A stretch of DNA of 64,000 bases from Planctomycetota bacterium (GCA_014381825.1 JACNKX010000185.1:53816-117815); one strand, 5' to 3'; positions 7,771-16,502 are shown, numbered from the stretch's first letter. Notes: generated from the sequence alone by a model not told the origin. Translations and numbers: made by a program.

Positions 7771-10237
7771 ACGATCTGTCTGGACATTCGCAGGCGATTT
7801 GTTCGTAACGAAGAATGGCTCGCTGGAACGTCTGCTCGGCCTCGCCCTTCTCGTGATCGGCGATTCGTCGTTCACGATTCTTCCACAGTAATTTCGTCAT
7901 CTCGATACACCACCGTGCGCTGCTGCTCGACGTCCGAATAGGCAGATCGTTGACGATGACGTTGACAGGATTGGTATGCATTTGCGGGAATTGCCGAAGT
8001 GCAACCCAACTGCTGCGCTGGATGGGAACACTAAACTCTAACTCGTGAATCTTGCTATCCGCTGGCACATTCCGCGACTCGACAACCAAACCATTGACAA
8101 CCAGTTCGACTTTGCGAACTCCACCTCGTTGTATTTGGCTACTGCGTTCGCCATGCAGCAAGACGGTGTCACCGACAACGCGACGCCCCGCGGGCGGGAC
8201 GGCACTGTACGCGACCGCCAGCGGTTGTTCAGCCGCGAATGCGACTCGCGTCCTGACGGAAACTGCCATCGGTGTCTTGATCGAGACATCCCCTTCCCCG
8301 GGCGCGACACCATTGATCGTGAACTCGGTCGCATGCGCAAATCCATCGGACACATAAGAGCGCCCAGCAGCGAGCCCTTTGCACCAATCGCCAAAGTCCA
8401 GCACTTCAACGTCATCCATGTGAACGTAAACGCGTCCTTGCCCGACTCGACGCCCGCTCATACAAGGAAAGTCAGTCTCGCCGCTCACTTTGATCGAAAA
8501 GCCGCAATTCAGAAGATGATACCAGCAGTTCCACTCGGGAATCCGTGCCGTGTCCATGGCGCTGATAAAGTCGCACACCCCCTCCGACGTGCTGACACAA
8601 ATCTCCATCGCACCAACGCCATTCATTTCCGGGATCGCCAAGTTCGGCAATTCATCCGCCGCCAGATCCAGCCGAGCCTTCAGCTCGCGTTCGCTCAGCG
8701 CGCCGTTTCGATCGCGATCCACTGCCTCGAACGAATCGGGGAGCAATCCCCGCGCTGCCTCGTCACGGCTAAGCAACTGATCCTTGTTGCGATCGCACGA
8801 CTCAAGCAATCTCTTCGCGGCGGCCGCGGGATTGACCTCCAGTCCACTTGCCGAGTGAGCATACCCGGTCACGCCACCCTGTTGTTTCGCCCAACGCATC
8901 ACCGGTGTCGTCCAGGTCGGCCACCCTTTTGTCGACGTGCCTTCCGAGCCCGGATAGGTCTGATCCTTTAGGTCGAGAAGACATACGTGGCCCAGCGCCG
9001 CCGACCCAAATCCGCTGATCTCCAAGTCATACTTCAGAATCGTACGCAATTCGCTCAGCTGGTGCGCCGCCGGAGCGAAGAACTGGCGTTGAAAGTCAAA
9101 GCACGGGCCCCAAGTTAAGACACAACCAACATTGAGTCCTTCGCCTTTGACCTGCCGATACATATCCGCCGGCGTGACGCCTTGTGTCGGACTCGTGTAA
9201 TGAGCACATCCAGCAGCGTGAATATGATGATCGCCGCTGTAGTAACCAAACGCAGCGGGGTCGATCCAACGTTCGAGCTTCACGTCAATCGTTGTCGGCG
9301 AGTCAGCTTTGACCTTCACCTCACGTTCCAATACGCGGTACTCAGGGCCGCGACTGAACTGCATGTGAAATCGCCCGGGCGGCAACATCACGACTTCGCC
9401 ATCGGATCGATAGACGTGAGACTGAAAAAAGAGATCCGGCGCGAGGCGTTTTGATTGTGGCGGGTACACGTGCCCCAACTCATCACGAAAATCAAACCGC
9501 CCGGTTGTCGGGCTGCCGTCAAAATCGCGCACCTCCAGTCTTACAGGAACGGCAGGTCGAACATTAAACAACACGGGAGTTTCACCGCGAAATCCCAGAT
9601 CTTGATTTCCTTGTCCGACGTCAAATCCGATCGTCGCTTCACGCTTGCCAGCTTCACCGCTGTAGATCAGTGCGACGCAGTACTCAACCTCGAGCCCGCT
9701 CAACCGATTCGTCATGAGCGGCATTGCGAACATCTCAACTGACAGAAACCGGTCATTGCCTTGTGTATTCTCATTTACACGCAGTTGTTCTTGTTGCTGA
9801 CGAGCCATGCTGAGCCGTGCAACGCCTCCATAGACCGGTCCCGCTTGTGGACTCGAAATGCGCAACTGCTTCGTTACGGTACTCTCGTTGATAACTTTCA
9901 CTAGCACCGGCGTGTAGCCTGCTTGCTGTAATGCCGCATTCGCTGGGCCACGTTGAACTTTCACGCGTGATTCCGCGTTCAGAGACACGACGAACAAGAC
10001 GTGTGGATCGAGCAACTGCTGAAGCATGTTGGCGTCGCGAGCATCCGCGGCGACCAACACACGGTTCGATTCCTCTTCGCTAAGTGGCCTGCCTACATAT
10101 TCGAGCGCCGACAAAAGTCGTTTCGCGTTCGCCGCCAGTGGCTGGCCCTCGACAGATACCGAATCTAGATCTTGCGCGATGGTGAGGCTCAACGTCGAAA
10201 TACAGGTCAAGATAGTGAGAATCAAACGAGTCTTCAT
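7769..10237 (-). CDS. Exported CehA/McbA-type PHP metallohydrolase with an EF-hand pair
   Basis: 822 residues beginning with a Sec signal (MKTRLILTILTCISTLSLTI, then AQ). The centre holds the PHP-type metal site GDHHIHAAG followed by His-rich blocks (CAHY, GYAHSA) as in the CehA/McbA family of metal-dependent hydrolases, which includes carbaryl hydrolases and, in planctomycetes, many secreted members of unknown substrate. Between the metal-site blocks are two EF-hand-like loops, SCDRNKDQLLSRDEA and AVDRDRNGALSERE, which probably bind Ca2+. The N-terminal 330 residues look like beta-sandwich carrier domains. It is transcribed divergently from the sulfatase at 10454, so the two exported hydrolases may share a control region of about 216 bp. 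Its natural substrate is unknown. Confidence 0.8.
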   Translation of the reverse strand: MKTRLILTILTCISTLSLTIAQDLDSVSVEGQPLAANAKRLLSALEYVGRPLSEEESNRVLVAADARDANMLQQLLDPHVLFVVSLNAESRVKVQRGPANAALQQAGYTPVLVKVINESTVTKQLRISSPQAGPVYGGVARLSMARQQQEQLRVNENTQGNDRFLSVEMFAMPLMTNRLSGLEVEYCVALIYSGEAGKREATIGFDVGQGNQDLGFRGETPVLFNVRPAVPVRLEVRDFDGSPTTGRFDFRDELGHVYPPQSKRLAPDLFFQSHVYRSDGEVVMLPPGRFHMQFSRGPEYRVLEREVKVKADSPTTIDVKLERWIDPAAFGYYSGDHHIHAAGCAHYTSPTQGVTPADMYRQVKGEGLNVGCVLTWGPCFDFQRQFFAPAAHQLSELRTILKYDLEISGFGSAALGHVCLLDLKDQTYPGSEGTSTKGWPTWTTPVMRWAKQQGGVTGYAHSASGLEVNPAAAAKRLLESCDRNKDQLLSRDEAARGLLPDSFEAVDRDRNGALSERELKARLDLAADELPNLAIPEMNGVGAMEICVSTSEGVCDFISAMDTARIPEWNCWYHLLNCGFSIKVSGETDFPCMSGRRVGQGRVYVHMDDVEVLDFGDWCKGLAAGRSYVSDGFAHATEFTINGVAPGEGDVSIKTPMAVSVRTRVAFAAEQPLAVAYSAVPPAGRRVVGDTVLLHGERSSQIQRGGVRKVELVVNGLVVESRNVPADSKIHELEFSVPIQRSSWVALRQFPQMHTNPVNVIVNDLPIRTSSSSARWCIEMTKLLWKNRERRIADHEKGEAEQTFQRAILRYEQIACECPDRS

Positions 10238-10453
10238 AATCCACTTGCTCCCTCGAAACTTCCGGTTTCTACCGACGTAGATTCACGATCGATGCGAATA
10301 TAAATCGCTCACTCGATCGAGGCCATATGGCGATCGCGAACAGCGAAAGTGTAGCAGGTTCTCCGAGACATTGACCCTATGCCGTGCGCCGATGACAATG
10401 GCGCACGGTCGGCAGCGAGTAAATTCGATCCACAGCGTACACATTGGAACAAC

Positions 10454-12637
10454 ATGATATCTCAGCGTCGCCTCGTGACTCTCGTACTAGCGTGCATCTC
10501 TGTCGGAGCGCCAGACGCACATTCGGCGGAAAACGAATCGCGTCCCAACATTATTCTGATCATGGCCGATGACATGGGTTTCTCGGACATCGGTTGTTAT
10601 GGCAGCGAAATCAATACACCCACGCTCGACAGTCTTGCTGCGGGTGGATTGCGTTTCACCCAGTTCTACAACACGGGCCGCTGCTGCCCGACGCGAGCAT
10701 CGTTGCTCACCGGTTTGTATCCCCATCAGGCGGGCGTCGGTTGGATGATGACGGATCGCGGGCATGATGGTTATCGAGGTGATCTGAATCGAAACTGTCG
10801 CACGATCGCGGAAGCATTACGCCCCGCCGGCTATTCGACCTACATAGCTGGAAAATGGCATGTGACACCGCACGTTCATCCCGATGGACCAAAGGACAAT
10901 TGGCCGCGACAGCGAGGCTTTGATCGGTTCTACGGCACGATTCATGGTGCGGGTAGCTTCTACGATCCGAATTCTCTATCTCGGAACAATACGCAGATCT
11001 CACCGGTTGCCGATCCGGAGTACAAGCCCGAACAGTACTACTATACCGACGCAATCAGCGATCACGCCGTTCGCTTCATCCGCGAACATGATGCGAAGCG
11101 CTCGGAGAAGCCGTTCTTTCTTTATGTGGCGTACACGGCGGCGCACTGGCCGATGCATGCCTTGGAGAAGGATATTGCCAAGTATCGCGGCAAGTACGAT
11201 GAGGGGTACGGTGCGATTCGCAAAGCACGGCTCGCCCGGTCGCGAAAGATGGGCCTGATTGATCCTGCCTGGGAAATGACTGAACAGGCAGACGACTGGG
11301 ACAAAGCGGAGAACCGCGAGTGGGAAATTCGCTGCATGGAAGTTTACGCAGCGATGGTTGATTCGATGGACCAAGGGATCGGTCGCATCGTCGATACACT
11401 TCACTCTGCAAACGAATTCGACAATACCCTAATCCTGTTTCTGCAAGATAACGGTGGATGTGCCGAAACCCTTGGGCGCAAACCTCGAAACGGCTTACTG
11501 TCACGTCCTGACAAAGCGACGCTGCCTTTGATGGCAACGAACGAATTGCAAACACAGATGATTCCCCCGCAAACCCGCGATGGCTACCCAACCATCATGG
11601 GACCTGGAGCGATGCCTGGCCCCGATGGCACGTACATCGCGTACGGTCGCGGATGGGCCAACGTTTCGAACACTCCGTTTCGCGAATACAAGCATTGGGT
11701 TCACGAAGGTGGAATCTCAACACCGTTGATCGCACATTGGCCCGCGAAGTTGAAGCGCGCGGGCATGTTGGAACACCAGCCTGGACATCTAGTCGACATT
11801 ATGGCGACATGCGTTGACGTTGCCAGAGCGAGCTACCCGAAGCAGCTTGACGAGTACAAGATCAAGCCACTCGAAGGCACAAGCCTGGCGCCGGCATTCG
11901 TGGCGAAAGACTTGAATCGCGTGAACCCGATTTTCTGGGAGCACGAAGGCAACCGGGCCGTTCGCGACGGCAAGTGGAAACTTGTCGCCAAGGAGAATAA
12001 GCCGTGGGAGCTTTACGACATGGAGGCTGACCGGACCGAACTTAACAACCTAGTTGCTTCCAAACCGGACATCGCGAAACGTTTGGCAGACGAATGGGAT
12101 GCTTGGGCTGCTCGGGCAGACGTGTTGCCACTCGGCGCTTGGCGAGGCACTCCAAAAAAGGCGACCTTCAATCGCAAGCAGAAGTATTTTGATCTGAAGA
12201 CCGGCGACAACTTGAGTCAAGAGAAGGCCCCCTACATCGAGAACCGTGCGACCCGAATCGAAGCGACGATCGAGCAAGCCACGAACGGCGTAGTTGTTGC
12301 GCAGGGCGGAGATGCCGAAGGTTACTCGCTTTACGTCGAAGGTAGCAAACTTGTCTTTGCCATCCGTCAGCAAGGCAAGTTAACACTCGTCGCAGCCCCC
12401 GAATCGCTTGATGGGTCGAAGCATAAGATCGAAGCAACTCTCTCGAAGCAAGGCAAGGCGTCGTTGACGCTCGACGGCAAAGAAATTGCGACAAGCACCC
12501 TGAGCGGACAGACAAGGATGCCAATCGACGGCCTGCAAGTCGGAAGCGATTTGAATGGCACAGTCGGTGACTACGACGCTCCTTTCACGTTCAATGGTGT
12601 GATTTCACGAGTTACAGTTGATGTGTCGAACAAATGA
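10454..12637 (+). CDS. Secreted arylsulfatase-type sulfatase with C-terminal LamG-like domain
   Basis: 727 residues from ATG 10454, chosen because it starts a good signal peptide (MISQRRLVTLVLACISV, cleavage near AHSA-EN). An ORF extension to 10379 adds only a poor leader. The S1 sulfatase core shows the calcium site MADDMGFSD (37-45) and the maturation motif CCPTR (77-81), in which Cys77 would become formylglycine; this needs an FGE enzyme encoded elsewhere. FLQDNGG and the C-terminal WKLV-x-KENKPWELYDMEAD block also fit. Residues about 590-727 form a beta-rich tail like a LamG/concanavalin domain, likely for carbohydrate binding. Planctomycetes use such enzymes on sulfated algal polysaccharides; the specific glycan is not predictable. 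The stop at 12635-12637 is followed by the unknown gene at 12722. Confidence 0.92.
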   Translation: MISQRRLVTLVLACISVGAPDAHSAENESRPNIILIMADDMGFSDIGCYGSEINTPTLDSLAAGGLRFTQFYNTGRCCPTRASLLTGLYPHQAGVGWMMTDRGHDGYRGDLNRNCRTIAEALRPAGYSTYIAGKWHVTPHVHPDGPKDNWPRQRGFDRFYGTIHGAGSFYDPNSLSRNNTQISPVADPEYKPEQYYYTDAISDHAVRFIREHDAKRSEKPFFLYVAYTAAHWPMHALEKDIAKYRGKYDEGYGAIRKARLARSRKMGLIDPAWEMTEQADDWDKAENREWEIRCMEVYAAMVDSMDQGIGRIVDTLHSANEFDNTLILFLQDNGGCAETLGRKPRNGLLSRPDKATLPLMATNELQTQMIPPQTRDGYPTIMGPGAMPGPDGTYIAYGRGWANVSNTPFREYKHWVHEGGISTPLIAHWPAKLKRAGMLEHQPGHLVDIMATCVDVARASYPKQLDEYKIKPLEGTSLAPAFVAKDLNRVNPIFWEHEGNRAVRDGKWKLVAKENKPWELYDMEADRTELNNLVASKPDIAKRLADEWDAWAARADVLPLGAWRGTPKKATFNRKQKYFDLKTGDNLSQEKAPYIENRATRIEATIEQATNGVVVAQGGDAEGYSLYVEGSKLVFAIRQQGKLTLVAAPESLDGSKHKIEATLSKQGKASLTLDGKEIATSTLSGQTRMPIDGLQVGSDLNGTVGDYDAPFTFNGVISRVTVDVSNK

Positions 12638-12721
12638 GTGACCGACCGCGACATGCTATTGTTGGTTGACCTAACTTCGTCGTTCACGTTTGCAAAAATG
12701 TGGCTGCAACGATTAATCGTC

Positions 12722-13840
12722 ATGAGCGAGCAAACTATGCTTCGATCTTCAGCTACGTCATTGCTGTTTCTCGTAGCAGGATCTTACGCACTTTGTGCGA
12801 ATCAAGTCGCAGGGGAAGAGTCAGATTCGCGTGCGCAGACTAAAAGCCAAAATCTAGGCGGACTAACTTTCGACGTCCCTGCCAAATTGCCACCAGTCCG
12901 TTTCGGAGAACCGGTTTATCTGCCGATCTCGATTTGCAACCATGAAGATGAACCAAAGTCCGTGTCTTCATTTCGCAACCATCGGCCGTGGTTAACTTAT
13001 GTCGTCCGATCCGGTTCTGAGACGAACGAATGTATGTTTTACGGCGCGAACGGCGGCGATTCGCATTCTTTGCCACCACGAAGTGTGGAAACGACTGTAT
13101 TGCTGATCAACATCTGGTCACCTGGCATCGCGTTAGAGTTTTTGAAAACTCAAAGCGTAACGATCGATCTGCAGTTGCCTCACATTGGAGATATAAATCG
13201 ATTGGAACTGGCAGCAACGACACAAGTAGATCTATCAAATGCTGACTCACCGTTTCCAGAATCTCAAACAGCATTCGGTAATCACGACGCCATTTTTAAC
13301 ATCGCGTACAACTGTTTTTCGCCAGCATTTCGCGATAGTCGAGCTAACTATTTAGAACTGGGGAACGCGCATACGAATGCATTCTGCAAAGGACAATCAC
13401 CTTTAAACTGGTTGGACTTCAATCAGGAAAACGTCGATAGTTGGCACGCGACATCGGACTTTTACAAAAAGGCGAAGTCAATGGTTGCGAAAGACAGTGC
13501 GCTGTTCCGGATGATGACCTTCACGGAATTACGCGACGAGATGCGTGGCGCCAACCCCGTCTCTGAAAGGTCGACTTTGGAGACTCTAAATGCATATTTT
13601 AAGTTGTTAGATAAATGCCAACCATCAGAACGCCATTTCCATATCGTCGCGTTGAATGCGATCGGAGACCTCACCGCGTACCCAGACGCCGTACGTGAAC
13701 CGGATATGAATTGGGACGAACTTCGAAGCGAAATCGTCAAATGGCTCCCTATGTACCGAATGTATTTCACCACTCGATTATACGACCTGCCGTTTTCGTC
13801 GGTGTCGATGCTTGATGGTTCGGAAGCGACTAGCAAATGA
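12722..13840 (+). CDS. Exported protein of unknown function
   Basis: I do not recognise this protein. From ATG 12722 it has 372 residues and an N-terminal signal-like stretch (SATSLLFLVAGSYALCANQVAG). An alternative GTG at 12638, directly after the sulfatase stop, would add 28 residues in front of the signal and is less likely; ATG 12737 is also possible. Residues about 60-170 look like a beta-sandwich (FGEPVYLPISICNHEDEP), and the rest is helical and Trp/Tyr-rich. Base use is visibly more A/T-rich than in the flanking genes, and a palindromic structure resembling an integron attC site follows the stop. Those two points suggest possible acquisition, but this is inference. Confidence 0.6.
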   Translation: MSEQTMLRSSATSLLFLVAGSYALCANQVAGEESDSRAQTKSQNLGGLTFDVPAKLPPVRFGEPVYLPISICNHEDEPKSVSSFRNHRPWLTYVVRSGSETNECMFYGANGGDSHSLPPRSVETTVLLINIWSPGIALEFLKTQSVTIDLQLPHIGDINRLELAATTQVDLSNADSPFPESQTAFGNHDAIFNIAYNCFSPAFRDSRANYLELGNAHTNAFCKGQSPLNWLDFNQENVDSWHATSDFYKKAKSMVAKDSALFRMMTFTELRDEMRGANPVSERSTLETLNAYFKLLDKCQPSERHFHIVALNAIGDLTAYPDAVREPDMNWDELRSEIVKWLPMYRMYFTTRLYDLPFSSVSMLDGSEATSK

Positions 13841-13899
13841 TATTCACGATCCGTTGTTATAGCGGGGACCAGCAAACAACAGATCGTTGACATGCCTTG

Positions 13900-13984
13900 G
13901 CCTAACAACGGATTGTTGCCGCACCGTCCGTCGCTTTGCGCGGAATCTTCTGTCACTTGCCCGCTAGCACAATCGCCGTTAGGG
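13900..13984 (+). other. attC-like palindromic structure (weak candidate)
   Basis: The 85-nt stretch begins GCCTAAC (13900-13906) and ends GTTAGGG (13978-13984). The inner boxes GATTGT and ACAATC can pair next to them, giving the R''/L'' and L'/R' pattern of integron attC sites, with a length inside the normal range. The last base of the 3' box departs from the GTTRRRY consensus. An overlapping perfect inverted repeat (ATCCGTTGTTA at 13849 and TAACAACGGAT at 13903) is a competing explanation. No integrase gene is in the window. Confidence 0.3.
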
Positions 13985-13995
13985 TAAAAATTATC

Positions 13996-14023
13996 TTGAC
14001 ACGTCGCCAGAAATCCGCAGAAT
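13996..14023 (+). promoter_or_regulatory. Sigma70-like promoter for the MurE-like gene
   Basis: TTGACA at 13996-14001 is followed after 16 bp by CAGAAT at 14018-14023 (four of six matches to the -10 consensus). It points toward the ATG at 14158, which would give a leader of about 130 nt. Confidence 0.45.
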
Positions 14024-14157
14024 GCCGTCCGCACTGAAGCCGTTTCAAGGCTGATCCATCTTCCGCCTCGCAACTGCTCGCACCCCGTACCCCACATGGA
14101 TGTGGAAATCAAACGTCTAATTTCCAGGCGTGATCCGTAGGCAAGGAGGCCGAGGAC

Positions 14158-15657
14158 ATGCAGCCAACGCTTGAGAGCGCCGGACGCGTGAGCTTACGAG
14201 AGCTGATCCCACAAGGTCGGTTCTTCGGCAGTAACGATATACAGTTCGAGTCGTGTTGTGGCGACGCACTCCGCTGTGAATCTGGCGACCTGTTCGTCGC
14301 GATCGATGGGCAGGACGGCGATGGACACACGCTTTATCGCGAAGCTGTTCAGCGCGGCGCCACGGCGATCATCGCCGAACGCCCACTGCCGACTAATGTT
14401 CCGGTTTGTGTTGTACCAGACACTCGCGAAGCCTACGGCAGTATCTGCCAGCTTTTGGCGGGCCGTCCGGCTGACTCGATGCACGTTGTTGGTGTTACCG
14501 GAACCAATGGAAAAACAACGACGAGCATGCTAATTGCGTCGATTCTCGACGCCTCGAAAAGCCGCGTCGGCGTCATCAGCACGATCGGTCGGAGCGACTC
14601 GACGCATACGAAACCCGCCGCTCGAACGACCCCCGTTCCTCCTGAGATGGCAAGCTGGTTGAAACGGATGTCGTCCAACGGTTGCTCGCACGCGGTGCTC
14701 GAAGTCTCGAGTCATGCTCTGTCCCAACATTACACCGCCGGTCTTCAATTCGATGCCGCAGTATTGACCAATTTGCGCCGAGATCACGTGGACCTTCATG
14801 GTTCGGTGATGAACTATCGAAAGACGAAGGCTCGACTCTTTGAACAATTGAAGCCGAACGGTTTCTGCGTTTTGAATGCAGATGACGCTGGCAGCCAAGC
14901 GATCCTGCCGAACCTCGACGCTCCCGTCATCACAGTCGGACAAAGGGAGCCAGCCGAGATCACAGCAACGGTCATCGAGCGTCATTCAAGCGAACAGACG
15001 TTTCTCTTGATGGCAGGAAACGAGTCCGTCCCGGTTCGCACTCAGATGATCGGCGACCATCACATCTCCAACTGCTTAGAAGCGGCCGCCGTCGGCTTAG
15101 TATTGGGAATCGACTTGGCGACGGTCGCTCGTGGTCTAGAAGCCATCGAGCGAATGCCCAGCCGTATGGAACGCGTTGAGTGCGGACAGCGTTTTGGTGT
15201 CTATGTCGACTCCGCCGACAATCCCGATCGATTGGCGATAGCACTAAAGGCGCTTAGGAAGGTTACATCCGGTCGCGTTCTGTGTGTCTTCGGAACTCCA
15301 GAGTACCGCCCTGCGGACGATCGCCCAATGATGGGACGAGTTGTCGAGCGAGCCGCGGATCTGGGCGTGTTGACCGGGGGACACATTCCGCACGCCGAGC
15401 CGTTACAGGCCTTACACGATGTACTCGACGGCTACGATCGCCCAGCGCGGGCGCACTTGATACCAACGCGATCTCAAGCGATCGAATGGACTCTCGAGCA
15501 GGCAATGCCTGGTGATAGCGTGCTGATCGCTGGCGAAGGTCGTCTTGGAATCGCATCGGAACTGAATTCACGTGTATTGCCTTGTGACTACGATATCGCT
15601 CGCGGATGGCTACACGAAACGGCACGAGCCGAGCCAACTTACTCTTGTTTCAATTAG
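14158..15657 (+). CDS. MurE-like Mur ligase with altered C-terminal substrate motifs
   Basis: 499 residues, the length of MurE (UDP-MurNAc-tripeptide synthetase). The ATP site VGVTGTNGKTTT, the EVSSHAL block, TNLRRDHVDLHG and the putative carbamylated lysine in YRKTKARLF are all intact, so it should be an active Mur ligase core in the cytoplasm. The C-terminal domain is unusual: where MurE has VDYAHTPD it has VDSADNPD, GGDRDxxKRPxM has become GTPEYRPADDRPMM, the diaminopimelate-recognising DNPR motif is LTGGHIPHAE, and GKGHE is GEGRLG. The N-terminal DSR motif is also missing. It may therefore use another amino acid or another acceptor and could be a paralogue beside a canonical MurE elsewhere. 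A strong Shine-Dalgarno AAGGAGG precedes the ATG. The next gene, 6 bp downstream, encodes a lone Mur N-terminal domain. Confidence 0.8.
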   Translation: MQPTLESAGRVSLRELIPQGRFFGSNDIQFESCCGDALRCESGDLFVAIDGQDGDGHTLYREAVQRGATAIIAERPLPTNVPVCVVPDTREAYGSICQLLAGRPADSMHVVGVTGTNGKTTTSMLIASILDASKSRVGVISTIGRSDSTHTKPAARTTPVPPEMASWLKRMSSNGCSHAVLEVSSHALSQHYTAGLQFDAAVLTNLRRDHVDLHGSVMNYRKTKARLFEQLKPNGFCVLNADDAGSQAILPNLDAPVITVGQREPAEITATVIERHSSEQTFLLMAGNESVPVRTQMIGDHHISNCLEAAAVGLVLGIDLATVARGLEAIERMPSRMERVECGQRFGVYVDSADNPDRLAIALKALRKVTSGRVLCVFGTPEYRPADDRPMMGRVVERAADLGVLTGGHIPHAEPLQALHDVLDGYDRPARAHLIPTRSQAIEWTLEQAMPGDSVLIAGEGRLGIASELNSRVLPCDYDIARGWLHETARAEPTYSCFN

Positions 15658-15663
15658 AACAAA

Positions 15664-16140
15664 GTGACCAACGAATCGATGTTCAATCTGTGCATCTCAG
15701 AACTGAGCGAGATCATCGAAGGCAGCGTCAGCCTCGGCGCAATGCCTCCGCTCGCCGGTCTCTTCGAGCCAATTGGACAGATCGTCGTCGATGTTCGCGA
15801 AGTACAGAGCAAAGACGTTCTGTGGACGTTCGAGTCGCCATTGCAGCACGCGTGTCTTCATTCAGAAGAAGCATTCGCGCGTGGCGCAATGGGAGTTGTT
15901 GTTGCAGGTCGCAGGATAGAACCGTGGGCCGGAAAGTTCAGTGTAACGGTTGCCGACTCAATCGCGGCGATGCACCGACTGATGCGTTGCCTACGTGTCG
16001 ACGATGGCGATTTGTCAGCCGCCATATTCGGACAAGACGAAACGACCCGTGAGATGACGCGAGCGGTTTGGCAACAAGATTTTGAGGCAGTGCGATCGAT
16101 CGTCGCGAGTCTTCAGCATCGAGCCAGTTCGGCAGCTTAA
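15664..16140 (+). CDS. Free-standing Mur-ligase N-terminal-like domain protein
   Basis: 158 residues from GTG 15664 (ATG 15679 is an in-frame alternative). The sequence GQIVVDVREVQSKDVLWTF, then AFARGAMGVVVAG, then SVTVADSIAAMHRLMRCL follows the layout of the UDP-substrate-binding N-terminal domain of MurE/MurF (DSRxVxxGDLFVA, then AxxxGAxAVV, then VxDxxxALxxLA). There is no ATPase or C-terminal domain. The conserved DSR is degenerate (DVR) and the GDLFVA block is changed (KDVLWTF). The gene starts 6 bp after the MurE-like stop and must be co-transcribed with it, which suggests it partners with or regulates that ligase. The match is my reading of the pattern, not a profile result. Confidence 0.6.
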   Translation: MTNESMFNLCISELSEIIEGSVSLGAMPPLAGLFEPIGQIVVDVREVQSKDVLWTFESPLQHACLHSEEAFARGAMGVVVAGRRIEPWAGKFSVTVADSIAAMHRLMRCLRVDDGDLSAAIFGQDETTREMTRAVWQQDFEAVRSIVASLQHRASSAA

Positions 16141-16164
16141 AGGAATCAATAAGGAGACAACTGG

Positions 16165-16295
16165 AAGTTCCACCTTTGTGTCGCGATTTGCGGGAATCCG
16201 GCACAGCCCTCCCCTCCTGGGTTGGACAGGTTGCTTGTTGAGCATGGCGGTTACTGGGTCGACCGCTTCGACAAGCAGTTTTAAGGGTGGAACTT
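16165..16295 (+). repeat. Inverted repeat enclosing about 105 nt
   Basis: AAGTTCCACCTT at 16165-16176 is complementary to AAGGGTGGAACTT at 16283-16295 with one bulged base. If transcribed, the arms would close a structured RNA upstream of the terminator. It may be a processed 3' UTR RNA or a remnant of a mobile repeat. Confidence 0.4.
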
Positions 16296-16306
16296 AGACT
16301 GTGCGT

Positions 16307-16329
16307 CGCGAGCGGCCTAGCCGCTCGCG
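16307..16329 (+). other. GC-rich 9-bp hairpin
   Basis: CGCGAGCGG (16307-16315) pairs perfectly with CCGCTCGCG (16321-16329) across a 5-nt loop. It stands just before the T-tailed terminator and probably adds to termination or protects the transcript 3' end. Confidence 0.6.
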
Positions 16330-16343
16330 GCGCCAGGGAACAC

Positions 16344-16383
16344 GAAGGCCGGAGTTCATTATGGGCTCCGGCCTTCTTCTTTT
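16344..16383 (+). terminator. Intrinsic terminator after the Mur gene pair
   Basis: GAAGGCCGGAG (16344-16354) pairs perfectly with CTCCGGCCTTC (16366-16376) across an 11-nt loop and is followed by TTCTTTT. It ends the transcript of the MurE-like pair about 200 bp after the last stop. Confidence 0.8.
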
Positions 16384-16502
16384 GCCGTCCAAAGTCATTC
16401 GGGACAGCACAACCGGCACAACCGGTCGATTCCCACTTCCAATCAGGACAACCCGCCTAGACGTCGAATAGAGAAGCAGCGAAACCTTCACGGATCCTGC
16501 TG

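Larger units (their letters stand above)
13841..14157 (+). other. 317-bp intergenic region with palindromes and a probable promoter
   Basis: The region between the unknown exported gene and the MurE-like gene carries no credible ORF. It holds an 11-bp perfect inverted repeat (13849-13913), an attC-like palindrome (13900-13984) and a sigma70-like promoter (13996-14023). A strong ribosome-binding site AAGGAGG lies 8 nt before the MurE-like ATG. Confidence 0.6.
16141..16502 (+). other. 362-bp gene-free stretch with inverted repeats and terminator
   Basis: No convincing gene is present. The stretch holds a long-range inverted repeat (16165-16176 with 16283-16295), a GC-rich 9-bp hairpin (16307-16329) and an intrinsic terminator (16344-16383). 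A short readable frame lies between the inverted-repeat arms but lacks a start codon. Confidence 0.6.

Noticed and set aside
8045..8971. Plus-strand open frame of 308 codons
   Set aside because: Antisense to the CehA-type protein, whose metal and EF-hand motifs fix the coding frame.
13462..14112. Minus-strand open frame of 216 codons covering the end of the unknown gene and the intergenic region
   Set aside because: No start signal; the plus-strand exported protein explains the overlapping part.
16153..16284. Short readable frame ending HGGYWVDRFDKQF between inverted-repeat arms
   Set aside because: Preceded directly by an in-frame stop and lacks a start codon, so it cannot be called a gene.
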